A stretch of 64,000 bases of DNA, taken from assembly GCA_029266035.1 (NCBI GenBank), contig JAJUFH010000001.1, positions 310,001 to 374,000 on the forward strand. Reading direction: 5' to 3'. The position numbers and the translations under genes were made by a program. Shown piece by piece: positions 45,761 through 54,555 of the stretch (the first letter of the stretch is position 1; the number at the start of each line of letters is the position of its first letter). Below the pieces are notes generated by a model, which did no database searches, was not told the origin of the DNA, and was given only the letters and a program-made list of their open reading frames with translations. This DNA comes from Sinomicrobium sp. Its GTDB lineage: Bacteria > Bacteroidota > Bacteroidia > Flavobacteriales > Flavobacteriaceae.

Positions 45761-47425
45761 TTAAGCGAGCATGGTTACCGGATTTTCCAGATAGTGCTGT
45801 AGGGTTTGCAAGAATTGTGCCCCTGTAGCGCCATCAACAGTACGGTGATCGCAGGCAAGTGTTACTTTCATCGTATTCCCAACAACTACCTGCCCGTCTT
45901 TTACCACTGGCTTCTGAACGATAGCTCCCACCGAGAGAATGGCAGAATTGGGTTGATTGATTATAGAAGTAAACTCCTGTATACCAAACATCCCGAGATT
46001 GGACACTGTAAAGGTACTTCCCTCCATCTCTTGAGGGGTCAGTTTTTTATTTCTTGCCTTTCCGGCGAGTTCTTTTACTTGTGCTCCGATTTGTGATAAA
46101 CTCATCTGATCGGTAAAGCGCAGCACAGGAACTACCAGTCCGTCTTCTACCGCTACTGCTACCCCCACATGTACATGGTGATTGTAAACTGTGACATCCC
46201 CTTTCCAAGAAGTGTTTACCTGCGGGTGTTTTTTCAGTGCCATAGCACATGCCTTTACAACCATATCGTTGAAAGAGACCTTGGTATCAGGCAAGGCATT
46301 AATCTGTCCTCTAGAAGCTATGGCATTGTCCATATCTACCTCTATAGTAAGATAGTAATGCGGTGCGGTAAACTTGGATTCTGCCAAGCGTTTGGCGATG
46401 GTTTTCCTCATCTGTGAGTTTTTCAACTCTTCGATGCTCTCTTCTCCAGCAGGCACAAAAGGCATAGCCTGGACAGTTGAGGCCTGTTCTTTAGATGCTT
46501 GAGCAGCAACTGGTGCTGCTACCTCTTTATACTCTTCAATATCTTTTTTGACTATCCTTCCGTTCTCTCCGCTTCCCTTTACTCGCGAAAGGTCAATTCC
46601 CTTCTCCTGGGCCATTTTCTTAGCTAGAGGCGATGCAAAAATCCTTCCATTGGATTGGGTTGCTTCAGCTGCTGATTCTCCTTGTAGAGACGCAGCATGC
46701 TGCGTCTCCACAACAGCATGCTGCGTCTCTACGGGGGCGGGGGTAGATTGATTTCCGCCGGTTCCTGCGGCGGCCAATACGGCGTTCACATCGGTTCCTT
46801 CAGGGCCTATAATTGCCAATACAGCATCTACAGGGGCAGATTCTCCTTCCTGTATTCCTATATGCAATAGGGTTCCGGAATAGAACGACTCAAATTCCAT
46901 CGTAGCTTTATCCGTCTCGATCTCGGCCAGAATATCGCCTTCTTCCACCTTGTCACCCTGCTTCTTTATCCAGCTCGCCACAGTACCTTCTTCCATGGTA
47001 TCGCTGAGACGAGGCATGGTTACAATCTCTACACCCTCGGGGATTTCTGCCTGTGGAGATGCAGAACCAGCCTGTGGGGATGCAGGAACAGCCTGTGGGG
47101 ATGCAGGAACAGGTTGTGGGGACGCAGCATGCTGCGTCCCTACCGGGGATTGGGGGGATTGTTGTAACAATCCTGAAATATCTTCTCCTTCTTCTCCGAT
47201 TATGGCCAAAAGGGTATCTACTGGGGCTCCATCTCCTTCTTCTATTCCTATATGCAAAAGCGTACCGGAATAGAACGACTCAAATTCCATCGTAGCTTTG
47301 TCGGTCTCTATCTCGGCCAGGATATCGCCTTCTTCTACTTTATCTCCTACTTTTTTCAACCATTTTGCCACGACACCTTCTTCCATGGTATCGCTCAATC
47401 TCGGCATATTAATTACTTCAGCCAT
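45761..47425 (-). CDS. Dihydrolipoamide acetyltransferase (pyruvate dehydrogenase E2), two lipoyl domains
   Basis: This 554-residue E2 component transfers acetyl groups to CoA. Two lipoyl domains carry modified Lys43 and Lys173 (both ETDKATM). A peripheral-subunit-binding domain is about 262-297 (ASPLAKKMAQEKGIDLSRVKGSG), and the catalytic domain about 330-554 ends with DHRTVDGATGAQFL. The linkers are odd: VGTQHAASPQ at 95-104 and VETQHAVVETQHAASLQ at 232-248 are encoded by palindromic repeat DNA, and 105-126 is a short tandem repeat of PVPASPQ. It starts six bases after the E1-alpha stop. Confidence 0.95.
   Translation of the reverse strand: MAEVINMPRLSDTMEEGVVAKWLKKVGDKVEEGDILAEIETDKATMEFESFYSGTLLHIGIEEGDGAPVDTLLAIIGEEGEDISGLLQQSPQSPVGTQHAASPQPVPASPQAVPASPQAGSASPQAEIPEGVEIVTMPRLSDTMEEGTVASWIKKQGDKVEEGDILAEIETDKATMEFESFYSGTLLHIGIQEGESAPVDAVLAIIGPEGTDVNAVLAAAGTGGNQSTPAPVETQHAVVETQHAASLQGESAAEATQSNGRIFASPLAKKMAQEKGIDLSRVKGSGENGRIVKKDIEEYKEVAAPVAAQASKEQASTVQAMPFVPAGEESIEELKNSQMRKTIAKRLAESKFTAPHYYLTIEVDMDNAIASRGQINALPDTKVSFNDMVVKACAMALKKHPQVNTSWKGDVTVYNHHVHVGVAVAVEDGLVVPVLRFTDQMSLSQIGAQVKELAGKARNKKLTPQEMEGSTFTVSNLGMFGIQEFTSIINQPNSAILSVGAIVQKPVVKDGQVVVGNTMKVTLACDHRTVDGATGAQFLQTLQHYLENPVTMLA
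46687..46732. repeat. Palindromic repeat inside E2 gene, second linker
   Basis: GAGACGCA-GCATGC-TGCGTCTC is a perfect 22-base palindrome (46687-46708), followed directly by a second, half-length copy ending CGTCTCTAC (46711-46732). The arms match the intergenic palindrome at 16240. Confidence 0.88.
47047..47115. repeat. 21-base tandem repeat in E2 first linker
   Basis: Three and a bit imperfect copies of CCTGTGGGGATGCAGGAACA-type units encode the Pro/Ala-rich VPASPQA linker. The last unit runs into the palindrome at 47119. Confidence 0.8.
47119..47140. repeat. Palindromic repeat inside E2 gene, first linker
   Basis: GGGACGCA-GCATGC-TGCGTCCC is a perfect 22-base palindrome, followed by TAC. 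It is the one-base variant of the family found at 46687 and 16240. Confidence 0.88.
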
Positions 47426-47430
47426 AAGAA

Positions 47431-48429
47431 TTATAATTTATGAGATAAAAACGGATAATCTTCTTGTGCATACACCACATCATACATCACATTTTTATCT
47501 GGATACGGTGATTCTTCAGCAAACTTCTCACATTCTGCTACCTTGTCTTTTACTCTCTTATCGATAGCTGCAATCTCTTTGTCGCTGGCATATTTCTTTT
47601 CTTTGATTACATCCAACACCTGAGTTATAGGATCTATCTTCTTGTATTCTTCTACTTCTTCTTTGGTTCTGTAGTGCTGTGCATCACTCATAGAATGCCC
47701 TCGATAACGGTAGGTTTTCATCTCCAAGAATGTAGGTCCGCCACCACTTCTCGCTCTTTGTATAGCCTCGTCCATGGCTTCGGCTACTTTTACAGGGTTC
47801 ATGCCGTCTACCGCACCACAAGGCATTTCATAACCCAATCCGAGTTTGTATATATCGGTAGTATGTGCTGTACGGGCTACTGAGGTACCCATAGCATATC
47901 CGTTATTTTCGCAGACAAACACCACCGGTAACTGCCACAACATAGCCAGGTTGAAGGTTTCGTGTAACGATCCTTGCCTCACAGCTCCATCTCCCATATA
48001 GCACAGGGTTACTGCGTCTCTTTTAAAATATTTATCTGCAAATGCCAATCCGGCACCAAGAGGTATTTGTCCTCCCACTATACCGTGACCGCCGTAAAAA
48101 CCTTTTTCCTTCGAGAAAATATGCATCGATCCTCCCAATCCCTGAGAAGTACCTGTACCTTTCCCGTAGAGCTCTGCCATCACCTTTCGCGGATCTACTC
48201 CCATACCGATGGGTTGTACGTGATTTCGATAAGCGGTAATCATTTTGTCTTTAGAAAGATCCATAGCGTGCAACGATCCGGCCAATACCGCTTCCTGCCC
48301 GTTGTACAGGTGAAGAAAACCTCTCACTTTCTGTTGAATATACACTGCAGCCAGTTTATCTTCAAACTTTCTCCAGAACAACATATCCTCGTACCACTTG
48401 AGGTACACCTCTTTAGTAATCTTTTTCAT
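47431..48429 (-). CDS. pdhA: Pyruvate dehydrogenase E1 component, alpha subunit
   Basis: This 332-residue thiamine diphosphate-dependent subunit has the TPP motif GDGAVRQGSLHETFNLA...ENN, with GGHGIVGGQIPLGAG before it and the loop YRYRGHSMSDAQHYR. With the beta subunit (not in the window) it decarboxylates pyruvate and loads acetyl onto E2, encoded directly downstream. The alpha and E2 genes form one transcript with a six-base gap. Confidence 0.94.
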   Translation of the reverse strand: MKKITKEVYLKWYEDMLFWRKFEDKLAAVYIQQKVRGFLHLYNGQEAVLAGSLHAMDLSKDKMITAYRNHVQPIGMGVDPRKVMAELYGKGTGTSQGLGGSMHIFSKEKGFYGGHGIVGGQIPLGAGLAFADKYFKRDAVTLCYMGDGAVRQGSLHETFNLAMLWQLPVVFVCENNGYAMGTSVARTAHTTDIYKLGLGYEMPCGAVDGMNPVKVAEAMDEAIQRARSGGGPTFLEMKTYRYRGHSMSDAQHYRTKEEVEEYKKIDPITQVLDVIKEKKYASDKEIAAIDKRVKDKVAECEKFAEESPYPDKNVMYDVVYAQEDYPFLSHKL

Positions 48430-48730
48430 GTGTTTAATTTTTTAACGATCACAGCCTGTGTGCTTCATCGTATTCAGTATTACGCGATTGTAAAAAACGC
48501 CTTCAGACCATCAGCTACTAGGCAGTTTTCTCCGAATACTTCAACTTACTTCAAAAATCGATACAGCACCCAAAGTTATGCTATTTGTGGTATTTTTCAA
48601 TTGCAAGCTACAAAAGTAATATTTTCGGCAAAAGGGAAAAAATGAAATGCGGAGTTTTATTTTCCTTTTTTGTTAAATCGATTTCCAAAAAAAAGCCAGC
48701 GATATTCCCCCTGCCCTACCCTTCCGAAAG
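48430..48730. other. Intergenic region upstream of pdhA
   Basis: About 300 bases without a gene. A TACTTTTG motif on the minus strand (48611-48618) fits the -7 consensus but lacks a properly spaced TTG; if used, the pdhA leader would be about 180 bases. No terminator hairpin was found after cdd. Confidence 0.45.
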
Positions 48731-49213
48731 TCACAGACTTTCCTTGTCGAACACAAGGGGCAGCAAATCGCCCACAGAAGGCGCCTTAACCACCTTTCCT
48801 GTCTCTCCCATAAAATAGAGTTGTAAAGGGCTTTTCTGCTTCACTTCGTATTCGGAAAGACTTTGCCTACAGGCTCCGCAAGGAGGCACAGGAGTGAGCA
48901 CTGTACGCCGGTCTGAAGCTGCCGATATCGCCAAGAGTTCTATCTCAGCATCCGGAAACCGAGCACCGGCCTGAAATACAGCGACTCTCTCGGCACAAAG
49001 TCCGGAAGGGTATGATGCATTTTCCTGATTGCTACCGATGACCACTTCTCCATTGTTTAACAACAAAGCTGCCCCGACCTTAAATTTGGAGTAAGGAGCA
49101 TATGCTTTTTTACGCGCCTCTACGGCTTTTTGCATGAGTTCTCTGGCTGCTTCCGGAAGTTCTTCTATTCCGTCGTACACTACAAGGTGCGAAGTGATCT
49201 CTATTTCTTTCAT
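48731..49213 (-). CDS. cdd: Cytidine deaminase
   Basis: The protein has 160 residues. Zinc ligands are Cys73 (CAERVAVF), Cys112 and Cys115 (PPCGACRQ) with catalytic Glu75. It deaminates cytidine and deoxycytidine for salvage. The length is that of the homotetrameric type. The position between porV and pdhA agrees with what I recall of the conserved flavobacterial block. Confidence 0.95.
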   Translation of the reverse strand: MKEIEITSHLVVYDGIEELPEAARELMQKAVEARKKAYAPYSKFKVGAALLLNNGEVVIGSNQENASYPSGLCAERVAVFQAGARFPDAEIELLAISAASDRRTVLTPVPPCGACRQSLSEYEVKQKSPLQLYFMGETGKVVKAPSVGDLLPLVFDKESL

Positions 49214-49322
49214 GAATCAATATTTCAAAACCATCTACAATCGAGCGAAGCTCATTATCACAACAATATACGGAAACTGTATTTATCAAGCCCCCTCTTC
49301 TCAGAGAAATTGCGAATTATCG

Positions 49323-50483
49323 CTAAAACTCGACAAAATCATCACCGAAATTGAATCGGAGTGAAAAGCGAAGTGTATTTTCGAGCGGATTCTCTATCCT
49401 TGAAGTAGAAAACAAATAGGAGATATCTATGGTAGCCCAATTATAAGTAAAGCCGACACCGAGCGAAAAAAACTTTCGTCCACCTTTGTCGTTACTTTCA
49501 TTAAAGTAGCCCGTGCGCAAAGCAAAAGCATCCTGATACACATACTCACCACCCAGAGCCCAGCTAACTTCTTTCAATTCCTCTCCAAATCCACCCGGCG
49601 CATCGCCAAACGAACCGAACATACCGTTTACAAATCCCTTATTGTAATAGTCATCTTCCATATTAACCCATCCGTCACCATTAGAATCGGAGGGGGTTGG
49701 AACCAATAGTTTATTAAATTCTATCGCAGCGGTGATTCTGTTGTCGGGATCGAAAATAAAATCGAAGCTGCCACCTACTTTCAGATTTGTAGGCAAAAAC
49801 TCCTCTTGAGTACGGTCGCTGCTATAGCTGATTTTAGGACCAATATTAGAGATATTAAAACCTCCGCGCCATCTTCCGTTAAACTTGTCGTACACCAGTT
49901 CGGGCGACTGGTAATATCCAGCTATATCGACTGCAAAAGAATTGGCTGCTCTGGCATCTGCACTTCCGGCTACTTCGGTAAGTCGGAGATCTGAACGAAG
50001 ATAACGCCCCGCTACTGCCATAGAGAACTGTTCGCTCAACTTCAGGGAATACGAACCGTCTAAAGCGAGTTCGTTTGGTTTCACCTGGCGAGCAGGATCT
50101 AATGCGGTTTGCCTGAATTCAAACCCTCCCAATCCGTAATATCTCAAACTAAAAGCAAAAGCACTGCGATTACTGGTACGCTTGTAAAAATTGAGATTGA
50201 GTAAACCCATATCATCGACAAGCTGGGTGAGATAAGGAGTGTAACTCACTCCCACCCCATACTCCTGTTCTGAAAACACGTATTTGGCAGGGTTCCACTG
50301 TTGTGAATAGGTATCCGGAGCGGTAGCCACCCCTATATCGGCCATACCCGACGATCGTGCATCAGAGGCCACTAAAAGAAATGGCATAGCAGGAACAATC
50401 GGCCGATAATCACGTGATTGCGCATTTAAAGATGGTTGTTTAACAAAAAGAGCTAGAAGTATTAAAGCAGTTATTTTTTTCAT
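49323..50483 (-). CDS. porV: Type IX secretion outer-membrane protein PorV
   Basis: Starting at the ATG at 50483 the protein has 386 residues with a signal peptide ending SLNAQ; the longer frame to 50594 has no signal. The FadL-like barrel has PorV features: PAMPFLLVASDARSSGMADIGVATAPDTYSQQWNPAKYVF and FYNKGFVNGMFGSFGDAPGGF. PorV shuttles cargo from the SprA translocon to the PorU sortase. The gene before it in this window is gldJ, divergent; porU is absent from between them. Confidence 0.93.
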   Translation of the reverse strand: MKKITALILLALFVKQPSLNAQSRDYRPIVPAMPFLLVASDARSSGMADIGVATAPDTYSQQWNPAKYVFSEQEYGVGVSYTPYLTQLVDDMGLLNLNFYKRTSNRSAFAFSLRYYGLGGFEFRQTALDPARQVKPNELALDGSYSLKLSEQFSMAVAGRYLRSDLRLTEVAGSADARAANSFAVDIAGYYQSPELVYDKFNGRWRGGFNISNIGPKISYSSDRTQEEFLPTNLKVGGSFDFIFDPDNRITAAIEFNKLLVPTPSDSNGDGWVNMEDDYYNKGFVNGMFGSFGDAPGGFGEELKEVSWALGGEYVYQDAFALRTGYFNESNDKGGRKFFSLGVGFTYNWATIDISYLFSTSRIENPLENTLRFSLRFNFGDDFVEF

Positions 50484-50578
50484 GCTAAAATTTAGGTAGT
50501 TGAGCAACAAATATAATGAACTCGGGCAAACTACATCTCTACAGACTGCAAAATGATCTTTGAGCGGGAATATCAGGT

Positions 50579-50644
50579 GTTTTACACCAGACATCCGAAG
50601 CAGAAGTATTTCGGCATAAAGTATAATAATAAGAGGTGTAAAAC
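50579..50644. promoter_or_regulatory. 10-base inverted repeat between porV and gldJ
   Basis: GTTTTACACC (50579-50588) and GGTGTAAAAC (50635-50644) are exact inverted copies, 46 bases apart. The first is also part of a 13-base palindrome (50576-50588). A dyad in a divergent promoter region may bind a regulator; this is a suggestion only. Confidence 0.45.
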
Positions 50645-50764
50645 GTTATTACAAATGTCTTATTGTGGTTGGTTTATAAAAAGTAGCCTACTTAAAAGTA
50701 AAATTATATCGTTAATTACTATATTGCACGCATATTTCTGGAGACAACACAAATCTTTTTTTCT

Positions 50765-52432
50765 ATGAAGATTAATTTTAGATCATTGGTATTGTTACTG
50801 CTTCTTACAAGCGGATTTACGGGCTGTAAAAACTCAAAATCCGACTATAAGAACACTTCGAGAGCCACCGGATGGAGGATAAATAATGGCGAAGGGAGCT
50901 TTCAGTACAACACCAATTTTAAGGAACAAGAAACAGCACCCGGGCTAGTATTTATAGAAGGAGGTACTTTTACCATGGGCAAGGTGCAAGACGATGTGAT
51001 GCACGATTGGAACAACACCCCTACCCAACAGCATGTGCAATCATTTTATATGGACGAAACTGAGGTTACCAACCTTATGTACTTAGAGTATCTGGATTGG
51101 CTCAAGAGAGTATTTCCTCCAGGCACACCTATGTATGAAAACGTATACGCAGGAGCCCTTCCCGACACCATGGTGTGGAGAAACAGACTGGGTTTTAACG
51201 AGGTGATGACAAACAATTACCTTCGTCATCCGGCCTATGCCAACTATCCGGTAGTAGGCGTCAACTGGATACAAGCAGTTCAGTTTAGCGAATGGCGTAC
51301 TGACCGCGTAAACGAAATGTACTTAGAACAGGAAGGATACATTGCCGACGGCACCAAAAACAAGGTAGCTTCGGGCGAAATGAGTGGTGCTTTCAGCACA
51401 AAAACTTACCTGATGGATCCCAACAAAGTTTATGGCGGACAAATAGACAGTGTTCAGGGAGACAGAAAAAAAGAGGAAGACAGCACTGACGTCTTCGCCA
51501 ATCTCACTAGCGGAGTTATACTTCCGGGTTACCGACTGCCTACCGAAGCAGAATGGGAATACGCTGCCATTGCCATAGTAGGAAAACGGGAATACAACAA
51601 TATCAGAGGAAGAAAGAAATATCCATGGGACGGAGAGTACACCCGATCTACCAAAAAATCGGCTCGTGGCGACCAGCTCGCCAATTTCAAACAGGGACGA
51701 GGAGATTACGGTGGTATAGCAGGATGGTCTGACGACGGGGCTGATATCACTGCCCAGGTAAAATCGTACCCTCCCAACGATTTTGGTCTTTACGATATGG
51801 CGGGAAATGTAGCAGAATGGGTTGCCGATGTATACCGACCAGTAGTGGATGACGAGGCTAATGACTTCAATTATTACAGAGGTAATGTTTACACCAAAAC
51901 AGCTATAAACGACGACGGTACGGTGAGTATATTAGACCCAAATCAGGTACTATACGACACCCTTCCTAATGGTAAAATCATAGCCAAAAAACTTCCCGGA
52001 CAGGTTGTCGAAGTTCCCATAAGTGAAGAAGACACGTATTTACGTCCAAATTTTTCGCGTAGTGACAACCGCAATTACCGTGATGGAGACCTTAGCTCTT
52101 CGCGTTATTTCAACCAGTTTTACCAGGGCGATTCTATTGCCGATGCCAGCGACACCCACTCTATGTACAATTCGCCCCAGCACAGTATAGAGACAGACGG
52201 GGAAGGAAATATGATACTGGAATACGACAGGTCTAATCGCAGAACCACACTTATAGGCGATGATGTTCGAGTGTACAAAGGCGGTTCGTGGAGAGACCGA
52301 GCATATTGGCTAGATCCAGCTCAGAGAAGATACTTCCCTCAATACATGGCTACCGATTACATCGGGTTCCGATGCGCCATGTCGAGAGTAGGTTCAAAAT
52401 CAAAATTCAAGCGCAAGAGACCGACACAATAG
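50765..52432 (+). CDS. gldJ: Gliding motility lipoprotein GldJ
   Basis: This 555-residue lipoprotein (lipobox GFTGC) has a FGE/SUMF1-type sulfatase-modifying-factor fold: PGLVFIEGGTFTMGK, MDETEVTNLMYLEYLDWL, YRLPTEAEWEYAA, YDMAGNVAEWVADVY and GGSWRDRAYWLDPAQRRYF. GldJ is needed for gliding and type IX secretion and stabilises other Gld proteins in F. johnsoniae. Length and the GldJ-specific N-terminus (ATGWRINNGEGSFQYNTNF) separate it from GldK. A terminator follows, then murF. Confidence 0.96.
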   Translation: MKINFRSLVLLLLLTSGFTGCKNSKSDYKNTSRATGWRINNGEGSFQYNTNFKEQETAPGLVFIEGGTFTMGKVQDDVMHDWNNTPTQQHVQSFYMDETEVTNLMYLEYLDWLKRVFPPGTPMYENVYAGALPDTMVWRNRLGFNEVMTNNYLRHPAYANYPVVGVNWIQAVQFSEWRTDRVNEMYLEQEGYIADGTKNKVASGEMSGAFSTKTYLMDPNKVYGGQIDSVQGDRKKEEDSTDVFANLTSGVILPGYRLPTEAEWEYAAIAIVGKREYNNIRGRKKYPWDGEYTRSTKKSARGDQLANFKQGRGDYGGIAGWSDDGADITAQVKSYPPNDFGLYDMAGNVAEWVADVYRPVVDDEANDFNYYRGNVYTKTAINDDGTVSILDPNQVLYDTLPNGKIIAKKLPGQVVEVPISEEDTYLRPNFSRSDNRNYRDGDLSSSRYFNQFYQGDSIADASDTHSMYNSPQHSIETDGEGNMILEYDRSNRRTTLIGDDVRVYKGGSWRDRAYWLDPAQRRYFPQYMATDYIGFRCAMSRVGSKSKFKRKRPTQ

Positions 52433-52458
52433 TCATTGCCAGAAAAATATTCAACCAC

Positions 52459-52491
52459 AGCCCTGACACTGTAAAAAGGTCGGGGCTTTTT
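52459..52491 (+). terminator. Terminator after gldJ
   Basis: AGCCCTGAC pairs with GTCGGGGCT (one G-T pair) over ACTGTAAAAAG and runs into TTTTTG. It lies 26 bases after the gldJ stop and ends 14 bases before the murF start. Confidence 0.85.
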
Positions 52492-52505
52492 GTTATTTTT
52501 ACAAT

Positions 52506-53780
52506 ATGAATATCGAGACACTCTACCAAATTTACCTGTCGTGCAACAAGGTGTGTACCGACACTCGAAAGCTCGAAAAAGGAGATCTCTTTTTCGCTCT
52601 AAAAGGCGATCGTTTTAACGGTAATACCTATGCGGCACAAGCCCTGAAAAAGGGAGCCGCCTATGCAGTCATAGACGAGGACGACTATTATATCGATGAA
52701 AAAACGATACTGACAGACAATGTCTTAACAAGTTTACAGCAACTGGCTCATTACCACAGAAAACAACTCGCTCTCCCCGTAATAGCCCTTACCGGTAGTA
52801 ACGGAAAGACCACCACCAAAGAGCTCATATACACGGTGCTCTCTCAAAAATTTCGAACCGTAGCCACCAAAGGCAATCTCAACAATCACATAGGGGTACC
52901 CCTTACACTGCTGTCGATGAACAAGGACACTGAGATTGGGGTAGTAGAAATGGGGGCCAATCACCTAGGCGAAATCGACGCCTTATGTGCCATAGCAGAA
53001 CCCGACTACGGATATATCACCAACTTTGGCAAGGCCCATCTGGAAGGTTTTGGAAGTGCTGAAGGCGTGATTAGAGGCAAAAGCGAATTGTATCAATACC
53101 TGATAAAACAAGAGAAACTCGTTTTCTACAATGCCGACGACGACATACAGCTAGAAAAATTAAAAAACTACTCACACACCTTTGGATACAGCGCTACTGA
53201 AAATACAGAAGTCACTATTACTTTCAACAAGGCCTCCCCTTTTGTCTCTCTTCAGTACAAAAACAAAGAGATCTCATCTGCTCTTATTGGGCGTTACAAT
53301 TTCAACAACATTGCGGCAGCTATTACTATTGGCACCTATTTTGGCGTGTCTGACAATGACATAGAAAAAGCCATAGCCTCTTATATCCCTTCTGACAATC
53401 GCTCTCAGATTGTGGAAAAAAACGAAAAAAAAATAATTCTCGACGCCTACAATGCCAATCCCAGCAGTATGCAATTGGCTATAGAGAACTTCACTACTTT
53501 ACCCTATCCCGATAAAACGATGATATTGGGTGATATGTTTGAACTGGGTGAAGAATCTGCGGTCGAACACCAGTACATAGCCGATCGGCTTGTCGGACTT
53601 TCGGGATATGAGGTCTTTTTGGTAGGAGAGCATTTTTCGAAAACAAAATCGGAACACCAAAAATTTCGAGATTTTGAGAGCCTGAAATCACATATCCTCC
53701 AAAGAGGAATACCTGGAAAAACTTTACTGATAAAAGGATCTCGAGGAATGGCTTTAGAGAGAGTATTAGACTTGCTTTAA
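52506..53780 (+). CDS. murF: UDP-N-acetylmuramoyl-tripeptide--D-alanyl-D-alanine ligase
   Basis: This 424-residue Mur ligase has an N-terminal substrate domain (CTDTRKLEKGDLFFALKG), the ATP loop GSNGKTTTKE at about 97-106, GNLNNHIGVPLT, EMGANHLGEI, and the C-terminal domain with DAYNANPSSM and MFELGEES. It adds D-Ala-D-Ala to the UDP-MurNAc tripeptide, the last cytoplasmic step before lipid I. It lies just downstream of gldJ. Confidence 0.95.
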   Translation: MNIETLYQIYLSCNKVCTDTRKLEKGDLFFALKGDRFNGNTYAAQALKKGAAYAVIDEDDYYIDEKTILTDNVLTSLQQLAHYHRKQLALPVIALTGSNGKTTTKELIYTVLSQKFRTVATKGNLNNHIGVPLTLLSMNKDTEIGVVEMGANHLGEIDALCAIAEPDYGYITNFGKAHLEGFGSAEGVIRGKSELYQYLIKQEKLVFYNADDDIQLEKLKNYSHTFGYSATENTEVTITFNKASPFVSLQYKNKEISSALIGRYNFNNIAAAITIGTYFGVSDNDIEKAIASYIPSDNRSQIVEKNEKKIILDAYNANPSSMQLAIENFTTLPYPDKTMILGDMFELGEESAVEHQYIADRLVGLSGYEVFLVGEHFSKTKSEHQKFRDFESLKSHILQRGIPGKTLLIKGSRGMALERVLDLL

Positions 53781-53857
53781 TCTCTTAAAACTCCAGAAAC
53801 AGATAGGAGCAGTTTTGACTACCCTCCTACACTTAGCGCCCAAAACAAAAAAAGAAA

Positions 53858-53865
53858 TACCTTTG
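53858..53865 (+). promoter_or_regulatory. -7 element TACCTTTG of the TetR-family gene
   Basis: It is an exact match to TAnnTTTG, 35 bases before the ATG. Only a weak TTAG stands in the -33 region about 22 bases upstream. Confidence 0.5.
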
Positions 53866-53900
53866 TCTATCGCTCAAAACGATTAGCAAAAATTCCCTTG

Positions 53901-54461
53901 ATGGAAAAACGAGAAAGAATACTTCGAAGCGCCCTCAACCTGATTATCGAGCAAGGACTCCAACACACCCCTATGTCGCAGATTGCAGAGCATGCAGAAG
54001 TGGGCATGGGGAGCATATACAAACGCTTCAGGAGTAAAGAAGATATCGTAAACGGTATTTATGTAATGATAAAGACAGAAGAAGCCGAAGTTGTGTTTGT
54101 GAACTACGGCTCTCATAAAGACGTAAAAGATACCTTTTGGGATTTCTACAGCCGTATGATCGATTTTTTCTTACAAAATCCGCTCAAGTTCAACTTTATA
54201 AGTCAGTATGCCTTCTCGCCTATTATTGAAAAAAAAACACAGCAGGAAGCCATGTCTCGCTTTTACCCCTTCGATGAAATGTATACCAAGGGGTTAAAAC
54301 AAAAACTCTTCAAAAACCTGAAAGCATCTCATCTCACTTATTTTGTTTTCGGCTCGGTGTGTTACTGGCTGAAATGTGCATCCGAACTGCAAATACACAT
54401 AGACTACAAACTCAAAGAGCAATTCCTGCAAATGGCCTGGGATTCCATTAAAAAAAGCTAA
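53901..54461 (+). CDS. TetR/AcrR family transcriptional regulator
   Basis: This 186-residue regulator has an N-terminal helix-turn-helix at about 8-50 (ILRSALNLIIEQGLQHTPMSQIAEHAEVGMGSIYKRFRSKEDIV) and a helical ligand domain. The ATG at 53901 directly follows an in-frame TTG. A palindrome stands 28 bases after its stop in front of the co-directional SDR gene, so it probably represses the SDR and NTF2-like genes. The inducer is unknown. Confidence 0.92.
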   Translation: MEKRERILRSALNLIIEQGLQHTPMSQIAEHAEVGMGSIYKRFRSKEDIVNGIYVMIKTEEAEVVFVNYGSHKDVKDTFWDFYSRMIDFFLQNPLKFNFISQYAFSPIIEKKTQQEAMSRFYPFDEMYTKGLKQKLFKNLKASHLTYFVFGSVCYWLKCASELQIHIDYKLKEQFLQMAWDSIKKS

Positions 54462-54489
54462 AAATTCCTTTAACATTTTTTTAATAAAT

Positions 54490-54507
54490 ACTGAACGAAT
54501 ATTCAGT
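54490..54507. promoter_or_regulatory. Probable TetR-type operator in front of the SDR gene
   Basis: ACTGAA and TTCAGT form 6-base inverted arms around six bases, the size expected of TetR/AcrR operators. It stands 10 bases upstream of a TAATTTTA -7-like element at 54518, about 49 bases before the SDR ATG. Confidence 0.6.
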
Positions 54508-54555
54508 CTGTATCTGATAATTTTAGTCCTAATTCTAATTTAAACACTATTTATT

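Noticed and set aside
47047-47140. CRISPR-like repeat array
   Set aside because: The units are tandem without unique spacers and lie within the E2 coding frame.
47974-48645. 223-codon plus-strand frame opposite pdhA
   Set aside because: Antisense shadow of a well-supported E1-alpha gene; no recognisable motif.
50553-50768. Remnant of porU between porV and gldJ
   Set aside because: The frame there shows no PorU or peptidase-like motif and is A+T-rich; no evidence of a remnant.
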